Source: Pseudomonas sp. PDM04 (GTDB taxonomy: Bacteria > Pseudomonadota > Gammaproteobacteria > Pseudomonadales > Pseudomonadaceae). Taken from it: a stretch of 64,000 nt of DNA. Both the position numbers and the translations under genes were made by a program. Of the stretch, positions 8,720-17,545 are shown one piece after another. The first letter of the stretch is position 1; the number at the start of each line of letters is the position of its first letter. The stretch is taken from contig NZ_JACVAI010000005.1 of the NCBI RefSeq assembly GCF_014851765.1, positions 372,001-436,000 of the forward strand, in the 5' to 3' direction. The notes under the pieces are model-generated. The model ran no database searches. It was not told the origin of the DNA and was given only the letters and a program-made list of their open reading frames with translations.

Positions 8720-9240
8720 CTGCGCAACCGCCAGGCAAGCGCGCCGGTCGGGTCTTGCTGATCCTGGCCTGGTGCGCCGGCCTGTTCCTGGCCACGCGAT
8801 TCTTCGGCGAATGGGAAGCGCGCCAGAACAATCCCAATGTGGTTGTCAGTTCGCAGCAGGGCGATGGTTACATCGAAGTGAAGCTGGTCAGCAACCAGCA
8901 GGGCCACTTCGTCGCCAGCGGTCAGATCAACGGCCAGCCGGTGGATTTCATGCTGGACACCGGGGCGACGGATGTATCGATCCCGGCCGAACTGGCCAAA
9001 CGCTTGAAACTGGAAGAAGGCTTCGGGGTGACCCTGAGCACGGCAAACGGTCTGAGCCAGGGTTACCGAACCCGTATCGACCGCTTGCAGGTCGGCGACA
9101 TCGTCTTGCGCGATGTCCGCGCGCTGGTCGCGCCCGGCCTGGACGGCAATCAGGTGCTGCTGGGCATGAGCGCGCTGAACAAACTTGAATTTACCCAGCG
9201 CGGTGGCACCATGCTGCTGCGCCAGACAACGAACCGATGA
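8716..9240 (+). CDS. Retropepsin-like clan AA aspartic protease, membrane-anchored
   Basis: A 174-residue protein of the TIGR02281 clan AA protease type. One N-terminal membrane anchor (VLLILAWCAGLFLATRFF, residues ~13-30) is followed by a periplasmic single-lobe aspartic protease domain with the catalytic triplet in MLDTGATDVSIP near residue 80 and a second half ending LLGMSALNKLEF. Such single-lobe enzymes act as dimers. The start is GTG 8716, which overlaps the preceding TGA. No partner or substrate can be inferred. Confidence 0.82.
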   Translation: MTAQPPGKRAGRVLLILAWCAGLFLATRFFGEWEARQNNPNVVVSSQQGDGYIEVKLVSNQQGHFVASGQINGQPVDFMLDTGATDVSIPAELAKRLKLEEGFGVTLSTANGLSQGYRTRIDRLQVGDIVLRDVRALVAPGLDGNQVLLGMSALNKLEFTQRGGTMLLRQTTNR

Positions 9241-9247
9241 GGCCCGC

Positions 9248-11515
9248 ATGAGCGACTCCCTTGATCTCAGCCTGGACGGTGTAGAACGCCGGTCACTGTC
9301 TGACTTCACCGAAAATGCCTACCTCAACTACTCCATGTACGTGATCATGGACCGTGCCCTGCCGCATATCGGCGACGGCCTGAAACCGGTACAGCGACGC
9401 ATCGTCTACGCGATGAGCGAGTTGGGGCTGGATGCCGATTCCAAGCACAAGAAATCGGCGCGTACCGTCGGTGACGTGCTCGGCAAGTTCCACCCGCACG
9501 GCGATTCGGCCTGCTACGAAGCGATGGTCCTGATGGCCCAGCCGTTCAGCTACCGCTACACGCTGGTCGATGGCCAGGGCAACTGGGGGGCGCCGGACGA
9601 TCCCAAGTCCTTCGCCGCCATGCGATACACCGAAGCACGGCTGTCGCGCTATTCCGAAGTGCTGCTCAGCGAGCTGGGCCAGGGCACGGCGGACTGGGGC
9701 CCGAACTTCGACGGCACCCTCGAAGAACCTCTGGTGTTGCCGGCACGTTTGCCGAACATCCTGCTCAACGGCACCACCGGCATCGCCGTGGGCATGGCCA
9801 CGGACGTACCGCCGCACAACCTGCGTGAAGTGGCGTCGGCGTGCGTGCGCCTGCTCGATGAGCCCAAGGCCACGGTCGAGCAGCTCTGCGAACACATCCA
9901 GGGCCCGGATTACCCGACCGAAGCGGAAATCATCACCCCGCGCGCCGACCTGCTGAAAATGTATGAAACCGGCAAGGGATCGGTGCGCATGCGCGCCGTG
10001 TACCACGTCGAAGACGGTGACATCATCGTCACCGCGCTGCCGCACCAGGTCTCCGGGGCCAAGGTGCTGGAACAGATCGCGGCGATGATGCAGGCCAAAC
10101 CGTCCAAGGCCCCGCAGATCGCCGACCTGCGTGACGAGTCTGACCACGAAAACCCGTGCCGGATCGTGATCATTCCCGGTGCGCGCAAGAACTTCGACCA
10201 CGATGCCTTGATGCAGCACCTGTTCGCCAGCACCGAGCTGGAATCGAGCTACCGGGTCAACATCAACATCATCGGCCTGGACGGCAAACCGCAGTTGAAA
10301 AACCTGCGGGCCCTGCTGGTCGAATGGCTGGAGTTCCGGGTCCAGACCGTGCGTCGCCGCCTGCAATTCCGCCTCGACAAGGTCGAGCGTCGCCTGCACC
10401 TGTTGGACGGCTTGCTGATTGCCTACCTCAACCTGGATGAAGTGATTCATATCATCCGTACCGAGGAACACCCCAAGGCGGCGCTGATCGAGCGGTTCGC
10501 CCTCAGCGAAATCCAGGCGGACTACATTCTCGACACCCGTCTGCGTCAATTGGCGCGCCTGGAAGAAATGAAGCTGCGCGCCGAGCAGGACGAACTGCTC
10601 AAGGAGCAGGCCAAGCTGCAAGCCTTGCTGGGTAGCGAAGCCAAACTGAAGAAACTGGTGCGCAGCGAGTTGCTCAAAGACGCCGAAACCTACGGTGACG
10701 ACCGTCGCTCGCCCATCGTCGAGCGTGCCGAAGCCAAGGCCCTCACTGAGCACGACCTGCTGCCGAACGAGAAAGTCAGCGTGGTGCTGTCGGAAAAAGG
10801 CTGGGTTCGCTCCGCCAAGGGCCACGACATCGACGCCACCGGGCTTTCCTACAAGGCCGGGGATGGTTTCAAGGCGCTGGCGGCCGGGCGGTCCAACCAG
10901 TACGCGGTGTTCATCGACTCCACCGGCCGCAGTTACTCGGTAGCGGCCCATACACTGCCGTCGGCCCGTGGCCAGGGCGAGCCGCTGACCGGTCGCCTGA
11001 CGCCGCCGCCAGGGGCGAGTTTCGAATGCGTGCTGATGCCTGAAGACGATTCGCTGTACGTGATCGCTTCCGACGCCGGTTACGGGTTCGTGGTCAAGGG
11101 TGAAGACTTCCAGGCCAAGAACAAGGCGGGCAAGGCCCTGCTGAGCCTGCCGAACAATTCGAAAGTGATCCTGCCGCGTCCGGTGGCCGACCGTGAGAAC
11201 AACTGGCTGGCTTCGGTGACCACCGAAGGTCGCCTGCTGATCTTCAAAATCAGCGATCTGCCACAATTAGGTAAGGGCAAGGGCAACAAGATCATCGGTA
11301 TTTCCGGTGAGCGTGTGGCCAATCGCGAAGAATATGTCACGGACATCGCTGTTTTGCCGGAGGGTGCCACATTGGTGCTGCAGGCCGGAAAACGTACCTT
11401 GTCACTGAAAGCGGACGACCTCGAGCACTACAAAGGTGAACGTGGGCGTCGTGGTAACAAATTGCCACGTGGCTTCCAGAGAGTGGATGCGCTGCTCGTC
11501 GAAAACCTCAATTAG
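9248..11515 (+). CDS. parC: DNA topoisomerase IV subunit A ParC
   Basis: DNA-cleaving subunit of topoisomerase IV, 755 residues. ATG 9248 gives the family start MSDSLDLSLDGVERR; the longer frame from 9185 overlaps the protease gene. The winged-helix breakage domain includes ARTVGDVLGKFHPHGD, and the catalytic Tyr lies in AAMRYTEARLS near residue 126. Quinolone-determining positions Ser87 and Glu91 are wild type. The C-terminal beta-pinwheel is short, as expected for ParC and not GyrA. A terminator follows at 11524. Confidence 0.98.
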   Translation: MSDSLDLSLDGVERRSLSDFTENAYLNYSMYVIMDRALPHIGDGLKPVQRRIVYAMSELGLDADSKHKKSARTVGDVLGKFHPHGDSACYEAMVLMAQPFSYRYTLVDGQGNWGAPDDPKSFAAMRYTEARLSRYSEVLLSELGQGTADWGPNFDGTLEEPLVLPARLPNILLNGTTGIAVGMATDVPPHNLREVASACVRLLDEPKATVEQLCEHIQGPDYPTEAEIITPRADLLKMYETGKGSVRMRAVYHVEDGDIIVTALPHQVSGAKVLEQIAAMMQAKPSKAPQIADLRDESDHENPCRIVIIPGARKNFDHDALMQHLFASTELESSYRVNINIIGLDGKPQLKNLRALLVEWLEFRVQTVRRRLQFRLDKVERRLHLLDGLLIAYLNLDEVIHIIRTEEHPKAALIERFALSEIQADYILDTRLRQLARLEEMKLRAEQDELLKEQAKLQALLGSEAKLKKLVRSELLKDAETYGDDRRSPIVERAEAKALTEHDLLPNEKVSVVLSEKGWVRSAKGHDIDATGLSYKAGDGFKALAAGRSNQYAVFIDSTGRSYSVAAHTLPSARGQGEPLTGRLTPPPGASFECVLMPEDDSLYVIASDAGYGFVVKGEDFQAKNKAGKALLSLPNNSKVILPRPVADRENNWLASVTTEGRLLIFKISDLPQLGKGKGNKIIGISGERVANREEYVTDIAVLPEGATLVLQAGKRTLSLKADDLEHYKGERGRRGNKLPRGFQRVDALLVENLN

Positions 11516-11523
11516 GCGTCCTA

Positions 11524-11563
11524 GAGCGCCCGATCTACGATTTAACGCGTAGATCGGCGCTTT
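11524..11563 (+). terminator. Rho-independent terminator after parC
   Basis: Long stem formed by AGCGCC-CGATCTACG and CGTAGATCG-GCGCT with loop ATTTAA and a short T-run. It separates parC from the PqiC-type gene. Confidence 0.75.
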
Positions 11564-11691
11564 GGCGCTGGAGTCGGAACGCATATTCACGGATGATATG
11601 GCCTTTCAAGCGCCGGCGTGGTCGAGCGTTCTTCATATTTATTGAGTATTTTCACTGTGGTTAGCCTTGTGGCAACCACCTGGATGGGACG

Positions 11692-12405
11692 ATGACTGCT
11701 CTGCGCCTTCCTTTTATTTTGATGCTCGCCGGCGTTCTTGGCCTGGCGGGTTGCAGCGTTCACCAGCCGGTGTCGCTGTATCAGCTGGACAGCGGAAGTC
11801 CGGCACAACCTGCGCAAGCCGCAGGCATGGCGGTATTGTTGGGTCCGGTCGTCGTTGCGGACTACCTGCAACGTGAAACGCTGTTGCAGCGTCAACCGGA
11901 TGGCAGCCTTCAGGCCTCGACCGACGGTCGTTGGGCTGGCAGCCTTTCCTCCGACATCGATCAGCTGTTGTTGCGCCAGGTCGCGGGTCACCTGGACAGC
12001 CAGCGTGTGGTGCTGGCCCCGGCGACCCTCGGCTTCACCCCGGACGTTCAGGTTTTGCTGACCATCACGCGGCTGGACTCGGGTGAGTCGCAACCGGCGA
12101 TCCTGGATGCGCAATGGCGCCTGATCGATCGCCGTGGTCAGGTTCGGGATAACCGCATCGTTCACCTGCAGGAGCAGCATGCCGGTGGCACCGCGGCCCA
12201 GGTGCAGGCCCAGGGCGTGTTGTTGCAGCGTCTGGCCGAGCAGCTTTCCGTGGCGCTCAAGCCACTGGCCAACCAGCCACCGATTGCCGAAGCCCCTAAA
12301 AAGCCTGCTGCCAAGCCTGTTGCACCGGCAGCGGAGCAGGAGAAACAGCCCAAGATCCCGATGGCCGCTCCGATCCGCACCGATATGGAAGTGTTCCGCT
12401 TCTAA
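11692..12405 (+). CDS. PqiC family outer-membrane lipoprotein (DUF330)
   Basis: A 237-residue lipoprotein: signal peptide with lipobox LAGC (Cys21), then the ABC-transport auxiliary/DUF330 fold seen in PqiC, with SLYQLDSG near the N terminus and VLLGPVVVADYLQRE near residue 50. The last ~45 residues are a Pro/Ala/Lys-rich tail (PKKPAAKPVAPA). In E. coli PqiC sits in the outer membrane and works with the MCE-domain PqiB and the membrane protein PqiA in lipid transport. Neither PqiA nor PqiB is in the flanking genes, so the partner must be elsewhere. Confidence 0.78.
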   Translation: MTALRLPFILMLAGVLGLAGCSVHQPVSLYQLDSGSPAQPAQAAGMAVLLGPVVVADYLQRETLLQRQPDGSLQASTDGRWAGSLSSDIDQLLLRQVAGHLDSQRVVLAPATLGFTPDVQVLLTITRLDSGESQPAILDAQWRLIDRRGQVRDNRIVHLQEQHAGGTAAQVQAQGVLLQRLAEQLSVALKPLANQPPIAEAPKKPAAKPVAPAAEQEKQPKIPMAAPIRTDMEVFRF

Positions 12406-12425
12406 AGCCGGATGGCTTCAAGACC

Positions 12426-12450
12426 AAGCCCGCCCTGTTGCGGGCTTTGT
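12426..12450 (+). terminator. Rho-independent terminator after the PqiC gene
   Basis: Stem AAGCCCGC / GCGGGCTT with loop CCTGTT, followed by GTTGTTT, starting 21 bases after the stop. Confidence 0.8.
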
Positions 12451-12490
12451 TGTTTCTGCAGGTTGGAAGTCTCGTTTGTCTATGCTGGCC

Positions 12491-12574
12491 CCATCGCGAG
12501 CAGGCTCGCTCCCACAGAGTTTTGTGTTGTGACCAGTACCGACCACTGTGGGAGCGAGCCTGCTCGCGATGACG
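12491..12574. repeat. REPIN
   Basis: Left arm CATCGCGAGCAGGCTCGCTC and right arm GGGAGCGAGCCTGCTCGCGA in inverted orientation, with ~36 bp between. Both arms are near-consensus. Confidence 0.88.
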
Positions 12575-12587
12575 CCAGTGAAGGCCA

Positions 12588-12627
12588 CAAAAAAGCCCGC
12601 AGACAATCGCTTGTCTGCGGGCTTTCT
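12588..12627. terminator. Bidirectional terminator
   Basis: A 15-bp stem (AAAGCCCGCAGACAA / TTGTCTGCGGGCTTT) with loop TCGC, A-rich on one side and T-rich on the other. It lies 18 bases past the stop of the minus-strand YtjB-type gene and can serve both directions. Confidence 0.85.
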
Positions 12628-12645
12628 TGCAGCAGGGCCGAAGGT

Positions 12646-14169
12646 TTACGCCCGACGCTCATGCATCCGCGCCAGTTGCCGCTCGAGCATCGACGGATAA
12701 GGCTCCATCAAGCGCTCTACACAGCAGGCACCCTCAGGGCTGGCAATCGGGCGGATACGCGCACGCTGGCGGATCAGGGCGTCGTCGCTGATCCTGCGCT
12801 CCACCAGCAGCAGGTTGCGGCTGTGTTGCGACAGGGCCAGGGCGTCCTGAGCGGTTTCGGTCAGCAGCAGGTCGATCTGGCTCAGGCCGAACAACTCATC
12901 GCCCAGGGTCAGGCCCAGCTGCAATTGCAGGGTGATGCCACTGTCGGCGACTTCGATCTGCAACTGATGGCCCAGTGCGCGCAACAATTCGCCGCAGCAG
13001 ATGGCATTGGTCAGGTAATCGTCGCCACTGTCCTCGGTGTGGAACAGCATCAGCGTGCTGCCATCGTTGAGGGTGTGCAATTCGCTCTGATACAGCGACG
13101 CCGCCTGATCGAGGCAGTCGCGGTAGCGTTCCAGCAGTTCTTCCAGGCGTGCCCGGGGCAAGCGACGCAGTTGGTCCTGAGCGCCCAATTGCACGGCCAG
13201 AACCGCGCTGTGCTGCGGTACGCTGGAGACCTGCGGCTTGATCGCCGGGGTCGATGCCGACTCGTCGCGCAGATCGGCAAACGGATCTTCGTCATCATCG
13301 TCTTCGACGGTGCTGACGATATGCCGAGGTGCAGGCCTGAGGCTGGCGACAGGCTTGGTCTCATCGAAGCTCGGGTCGCGCAGGTTGCGCACTTCGAAGG
13401 CTGGCTCGTGATCGTCGGCGTCGGTGTACTCGCTGTCGTCGTACTCGGGTTCCGGCACGGGCTCGGGTTCGGCCGGTTCCGGTGCGAAGTTGGCGTGCAG
13501 TTGGCGCGCCAGGTCGCCGATTTCGTCCTGACGGCCGGTAGCCGGGGTGTATTCGTCGATATTGCGCAGCCACACGCGCAATTGCAGCAGCGGTGTGGAG
13601 AGGTGACGACCCAGGCGCAGGCTCAAGGCCAGGGACAGGGCCAACAGGATGGCGCTCAAAATGCCCATGCTCTGCAGGCTGATGGTCATCGGCTGCTGGA
13701 ACTGGTCCATGTCCAGGCTGATGCGCAACTGCCCGGCGGTCACGTCCTGGAACGTGATCTTGCTCTGGTACATGCCCTCGGCTTCGCCCAGCAGGCCGTG
13801 CTTGGGGCGCTGACCGGATTCAGCGAGGATGCGGTTATCCACGCTGTAGATGGCGGCGTGGGCCACCAGCTTGTTCTTGGTCAGGTTGTTGAGCAGCACG
13901 TTGAGGCTGAGGATGTCGTTGGACACCAGCAGCTCGGTGGCCGAGGTGGCCGTCTGCGTGGTCAGGCTTTCGCCCAGGGCATCCGCCTGTTCGTGCATGG
14001 CCTGCTTGAACTGCAAACCCATCACGCAGGCGTAGATCACCAGGGCCAGGGCGACCAGGATCACGTTATGGCTGGCGATGCGCAATGCAATCGGTACACG
14101 GCGGTGGCGCAGTGCACGGAAGATCAGCAGAAAGAAGTTATCGGTTTTTACTGGCGTGGGCCGGTTCAC
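12646..14169 (-). CDS. AhpA/YtjB family inner-membrane protein
   Basis: A 507-residue membrane protein. Transmembrane segment 1 is around residues 30-52 (VILVALALVIYACVMG), a periplasmic loop of ~130 residues follows, and transmembrane segment 2 is around 170-195 (MGILSAILLALSLALSLRLG). A HAMP-like stretch with EIGDLARQLH follows, then an acidic Pro/Glu linker (~233-260) and a ~200-residue cytoplasmic domain that I do not recognise. The family (YtjB/SMP_2) lies divergent from serB in E. coli too. The start is GTG 14169. Function is unknown; the topology resembles a sensor without a recognisable output domain. Confidence 0.72.
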   Translation of the reverse strand: MNRPTPVKTDNFFLLIFRALRHRRVPIALRIASHNVILVALALVIYACVMGLQFKQAMHEQADALGESLTTQTATSATELLVSNDILSLNVLLNNLTKNKLVAHAAIYSVDNRILAESGQRPKHGLLGEAEGMYQSKITFQDVTAGQLRISLDMDQFQQPMTISLQSMGILSAILLALSLALSLRLGRHLSTPLLQLRVWLRNIDEYTPATGRQDEIGDLARQLHANFAPEPAEPEPVPEPEYDDSEYTDADDHEPAFEVRNLRDPSFDETKPVASLRPAPRHIVSTVEDDDDEDPFADLRDESASTPAIKPQVSSVPQHSAVLAVQLGAQDQLRRLPRARLEELLERYRDCLDQAASLYQSELHTLNDGSTLMLFHTEDSGDDYLTNAICCGELLRALGHQLQIEVADSGITLQLQLGLTLGDELFGLSQIDLLLTETAQDALALSQHSRNLLLVERRISDDALIRQRARIRPIASPEGACCVERLMEPYPSMLERQLARMHERRA

Positions 14170-14304
14170 TTGCGCTCGGCTCTTTTGTCCGTGAAGTTGA
14201 CGCGCAGTATAGCGACAGGCCCTAGACCGGCAAAGCGCTCACGGTGCCCGATGGTCACTGAAAGTGGGTAGAATGCGGTTTTTTTCCACCTGCGGGGGTG
14301 CGCC

Positions 14305-15519
14305 TTGCGCGAAATCGTCCTGATAAACATCACCGGATCCGATCGTCCGGGTCTGACTGCGGCCATTACCGGCGTCCTGGCCCAGGGTGGTGTGAACATT
14401 CTCGACATCGGCCAGGCGGTGATCCACGACACGCTGTCGTTCGGCATCCTGGTTGAAATTCCCGACACCGAGCAAGGCCGCTCGGTGCTCAAGGACATCC
14501 TGTTCAAGGGCTACGAGCTCGACCAGCAGGTGCGTTTCACGCCGGTCTCCGAGGAGGATTACCAGCAGTGGGTCGGCAACCAGGGCAAGAAGCGCCACAT
14601 CGTGACGCTGTTGACCCGCAAGGTGACCGCCGGGCAATTGCAGGCAGTGAGCGCGATTACCGCTAAATATGGCCTGAACATCGATCACATCGATCGTCTC
14701 TCCGGGCGCATGCCGCTGGATACGCCGGCGGACAAAGGCAAGGGTTGCATCGAGTTTTCGGTGCGCGGCGAAGCGGCCGATCCGCAGGCGCTGCGTGCCG
14801 AGTTCCTCAACGTGGCCCAGGAACTGAATGTCGACATCGCCTTCCAGGAAGACTCACTGTTCCGCCGCAACCGTCGTCTGGCGGTGTTCGACATGGACTC
14901 GACGCTGATCGAAGCCGAAGTCATCGACGAACTGGCCAAGGCGGCCGGCGTGGGCGACAAGGTCTCGCAAATCACCGAGCGGGCGATGGCCGGCGAACTG
15001 GACTTCCGCGCCAGCTTCAAAGAACGCCTGGCCTTGCTCAAAGGCCTGGATGTCGGCGTGCTGGATTCGATCGGCGCCTCGTTGCGCCTGACCGAAGGCG
15101 CCGAAACCTTGTTCGCCGAGCTCAAACGTCTGGGCTACAAGACGGCGATCCTGTCGGGTGGTTTCACTTACTTCGCCAAACAATTGCAGGCCAAGCTGGG
15201 CATCGACTACGTGTTCGCCAATGAGCTGGAAGTGGTTGACGGCAAGGTGACCGGCGTCGCGGTCGAACCGATCGTCGATGCGCAGCGCAAGGCCGATCTG
15301 CTCAGGGAGCTGGCGGTCAAGGAAGGCTTGCGCCTGGAGCAGACCATCGCGGTGGGCGATGGCGCCAACGACTTGCCGATGCTGGCCATTGCCGGCCTGG
15401 GTGTGGCCTTCCGTGCCAAACCGCTGGTCAAGCAATCGGCCAAGCAGGCGATCTCCACGCTGGGCCTGGATGGCGTGCTGTACCTGCTGGGCTTTCGCGA
15501 TCGTGACGGGCAGCTCTGA
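14305..15519 (+). CDS. serB: Phosphoserine phosphatase SerB
   Basis: Last step of serine synthesis: dephosphorylation of O-phosphoserine. 404 residues, the long Pseudomonas form with two N-terminal ACT-like domains (residues ~1-165, ITGSDRPGLTAAITGVL) and a C-terminal HAD domain. HAD motif I is FDMDSTLIEAEVIDE near residue 197, motif II is LSGGFTYF near 286, and motif IV is AVGDGANDLPML near 350. The start is TTG 14305 behind GCGGGGG. It is transcribed away from the YtjB-type gene across a 135-bp gap. Confidence 0.95.
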   Translation: MREIVLINITGSDRPGLTAAITGVLAQGGVNILDIGQAVIHDTLSFGILVEIPDTEQGRSVLKDILFKGYELDQQVRFTPVSEEDYQQWVGNQGKKRHIVTLLTRKVTAGQLQAVSAITAKYGLNIDHIDRLSGRMPLDTPADKGKGCIEFSVRGEAADPQALRAEFLNVAQELNVDIAFQEDSLFRRNRRLAVFDMDSTLIEAEVIDELAKAAGVGDKVSQITERAMAGELDFRASFKERLALLKGLDVGVLDSIGASLRLTEGAETLFAELKRLGYKTAILSGGFTYFAKQLQAKLGIDYVFANELEVVDGKVTGVAVEPIVDAQRKADLLRELAVKEGLRLEQTIAVGDGANDLPMLAIAGLGVAFRAKPLVKQSAKQAISTLGLDGVLYLLGFRDRDGQL

Positions 15520-15542
15520 GTTGATCGCCGCTTGAGCTGACC

Positions 15543-15610
15543 CCATCGCGAGCAGGCTGCTCCCACAGGTTTACACTGTTCCTGTGGGAGCGAGCCTGCT
15601 CGCGATAGCG
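15543..15610. repeat. REPIN between serB and the PilZ-like gene
   Basis: Inverted REP pair (CATCGCGAGCAGGCTGCTCC and GGGAGCGAGCCTGCTCGCGA); the left arm has lost two bases. It sits between two convergent genes, the preferred site for such elements. Confidence 0.85.
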
Positions 15611-15626
15611 ATTCAGGAGCCGAAGG

Positions 15627-17414
15627 TCAAAGCGTCTTCCACAACGAATCAAAATTCTCTTCCGAACTGACGGCGCCGCTTCCTGCGGCGTTGTCGTTTC
15701 TGGCCGCTTCCAGTGAGCGGTAGGCGAACTGATTGAAGCTGTTCGTGCTCGCCACCCGCCGATCCAGGCCGGCCCGGCGTTCTTCACCGTTGGTGTTGAT
15801 CAGCACTTTGTTGCCTTCCTGAAAGGGCAGTCGCGGTGCGAGCAGGGTGGCCGGCAGGTCGACTGCGCTGATGGCCGGCAGCAGCAGGCCGCGCAGGTAA
15901 TGGCTGTGTTCGTCCCGGGTACGCACCAGTTGCAGGCCGCAAGGCTCGGCATAGGGCGCCACCTGTTCGATGCCCATTTGCGTACCGCCGCCGCGAACCT
16001 GGCGGACCCAGCGCACCACGGCGATGCTCCAGCCGGCCCCGGCGCTATCCTCGATACCGACCATTTCGCCCGCCTGCAATTCGGCGGGCACCTCGCCCGG
16101 CCACGCCAGGCAATAGCCCCCGGGGCTGTGATTGATCACCGGCAGGGCATAGGTCGGGAAGTGGCGATTGTGATCGGAGGGTTCGTGACTGTCGTCATTC
16201 TGCAGTTGCGGGTACTCGATTTCCTCATACGGCAGCATCGCATCGGCGGTGCCCTGAGGGGCTGCATCGAACGCATGGCGCCATTGATCCCTGTCGCGTC
16301 CGGCGGGCTCGCTGGCCTTGAACTGCGCGCGTCCGACACCCGGGGTTTTCAGGATCTCGCTGAAGGGTCGTTGCCCGCCCAGATAGAAGTGCAGCGCGCT
16401 CATGCCCACGCACAGGGTCAAGGTGCCCTGACTGGCCGTGCGCTGGAAACTGCGTTCGACCGCCTGGCCCCAGGCGGCACTCAGGTGTTGCAGCGTATCC
16501 AGGCTCAGCCCCGCCGGTACGGGCAGTGGCGTCGGGCTGTCGCTGTTTTGCAGATGGCCCTCGATGGCGGCGACCAGTGGCTGCGGATCGAAAGCCAGCA
16601 GGCTCTCCAGCTGCTCGGGACGGAATTTCGTCCGGTAGCGCGGGCCGACATCGAGCGCCGGTGCGACGGCGAACAAACCGGTGCCCGACGCTTGCGGTTC
16701 CAGCTTGAGCCACTGGCTCCAGGGCTCCAGGACTTCGGCGAGCCGCGCAATCTGACTCTGGCGCAGTTGGTTGCAGCGGGCGGCGCCCAGCAGCAGGGCG
16801 GCCAGGTACGTCTGCTCGATGCTCAGGTTTTGCGTCTGGCTGGCCAGCTCGTCACGCAGGCTCAGGCGCTGAAGGCGATGGGTGCAGGCGATTCGATACA
16901 GCTGGTGCAGCTCCAGCCACAGGCCGTCCGGCACCGGGCAATAGAGTTCGGTGGCGCGCACCAGCGAGCCGTTGAGGCCATGCATCGCCCGTTGCAAGGC
17001 CAGGGTCAGCAGCGGTGCGCGGTCCTTGCTGAAGCGTGGGGCAATGCGCACGACAATCTGTTTGTAGCCCATCGCCAGGTGGCTTTGCAGTGCCTGGCAA
17101 AGATTGGCGATCTTGCGCGAGCGTTCGTCGAGGACGATCGACTGGTGCAGGAAATGTCGCTCCAGGTGCTTGCAGACGTAGTACACCTCGGGCCGCAGCA
17201 GTTCGAGGAGCTGCAGCCGGTTGTCACTGGGGGTCAGCAACTGGTTGAGCTCGCTCAGGCCCTGATAGAGACGGCGTGCGGTTTCGCCGATATTGGCCTT
17301 GGGCAAGTCGGCGATCCAGCGCTTGAGGTCACGCGGGGTGGCCTCGCAGAACGACAGGCGCGACAGTGCGGGAGTCGGGGCCCGCAACAGAAGGTGGGGA
17401 CTGGTTTCATCCAT
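15627..17414 (-). CDS. Uncharacterised protein with PilZ-like C-terminal region
   Basis: A 595-residue soluble protein without signal peptide or membrane segments. The N-terminal ~400 residues are largely helical and I cannot assign them. Residues ~420-530 resemble a PilZ barrel: NHSPGGYCLAW fits the (D/N)xSxxG motif of c-di-GMP binders and QMGIEQV fits a later strand. The upstream Arg-x3-Arg motif normally needed for c-di-GMP binding is not apparent, so binding is doubtful. The C-terminal part (GEERRAGLDRRV) is basic. The homologous neighbourhood in P. aeruginosa is next to fimX, itself a c-di-GMP protein. Start ATG 17414. Confidence 0.6.
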   Translation of the reverse strand: MDETSPHLLLRAPTPALSRLSFCEATPRDLKRWIADLPKANIGETARRLYQGLSELNQLLTPSDNRLQLLELLRPEVYYVCKHLERHFLHQSIVLDERSRKIANLCQALQSHLAMGYKQIVVRIAPRFSKDRAPLLTLALQRAMHGLNGSLVRATELYCPVPDGLWLELHQLYRIACTHRLQRLSLRDELASQTQNLSIEQTYLAALLLGAARCNQLRQSQIARLAEVLEPWSQWLKLEPQASGTGLFAVAPALDVGPRYRTKFRPEQLESLLAFDPQPLVAAIEGHLQNSDSPTPLPVPAGLSLDTLQHLSAAWGQAVERSFQRTASQGTLTLCVGMSALHFYLGGQRPFSEILKTPGVGRAQFKASEPAGRDRDQWRHAFDAAPQGTADAMLPYEEIEYPQLQNDDSHEPSDHNRHFPTYALPVINHSPGGYCLAWPGEVPAELQAGEMVGIEDSAGAGWSIAVVRWVRQVRGGGTQMGIEQVAPYAEPCGLQLVRTRDEHSHYLRGLLLPAISAVDLPATLLAPRLPFQEGNKVLINTNGEERRAGLDRRVASTNSFNQFAYRSLEAARNDNAAGSGAVSSEENFDSLWKTL

Positions 17415-17512
17415 GCCGTATACAAACTCCAGGCGGAAATGGGCAGTGACGGTTCGACTCTAGCAGCTATGGACGGGATGAGGGGGATGCAATGTGTTGC
17501 CGGTGCAACGAT

Positions 17513-17538
17513 CCCCGCAGGAGTTCGCTCCTGCGGGG
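17513..17538 (-). terminator. Strong hairpin after psd
   Basis: Perfect 11-bp stem CCCCGCAGGAG / CTCCTGCGGGG with a TTCG tetraloop, just past the psd stop. No T-run follows, so it may be a weak terminator or an mRNA-stabilising hairpin. Confidence 0.6.
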
Positions 17539-17545
17539 CGGATGT

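Noticed and set aside
9505..9520. Possible quinolone-resistance changes in ParC
   Set aside because: Residues 87 (Ser) and 91 (Glu) are wild type.
9293..11266. 657-aa open frame antisense to parC
   Set aside because: A shadow of GC-rich codon use in parC; the composition is His/Gln/Arg-rich and no family is recognisable.
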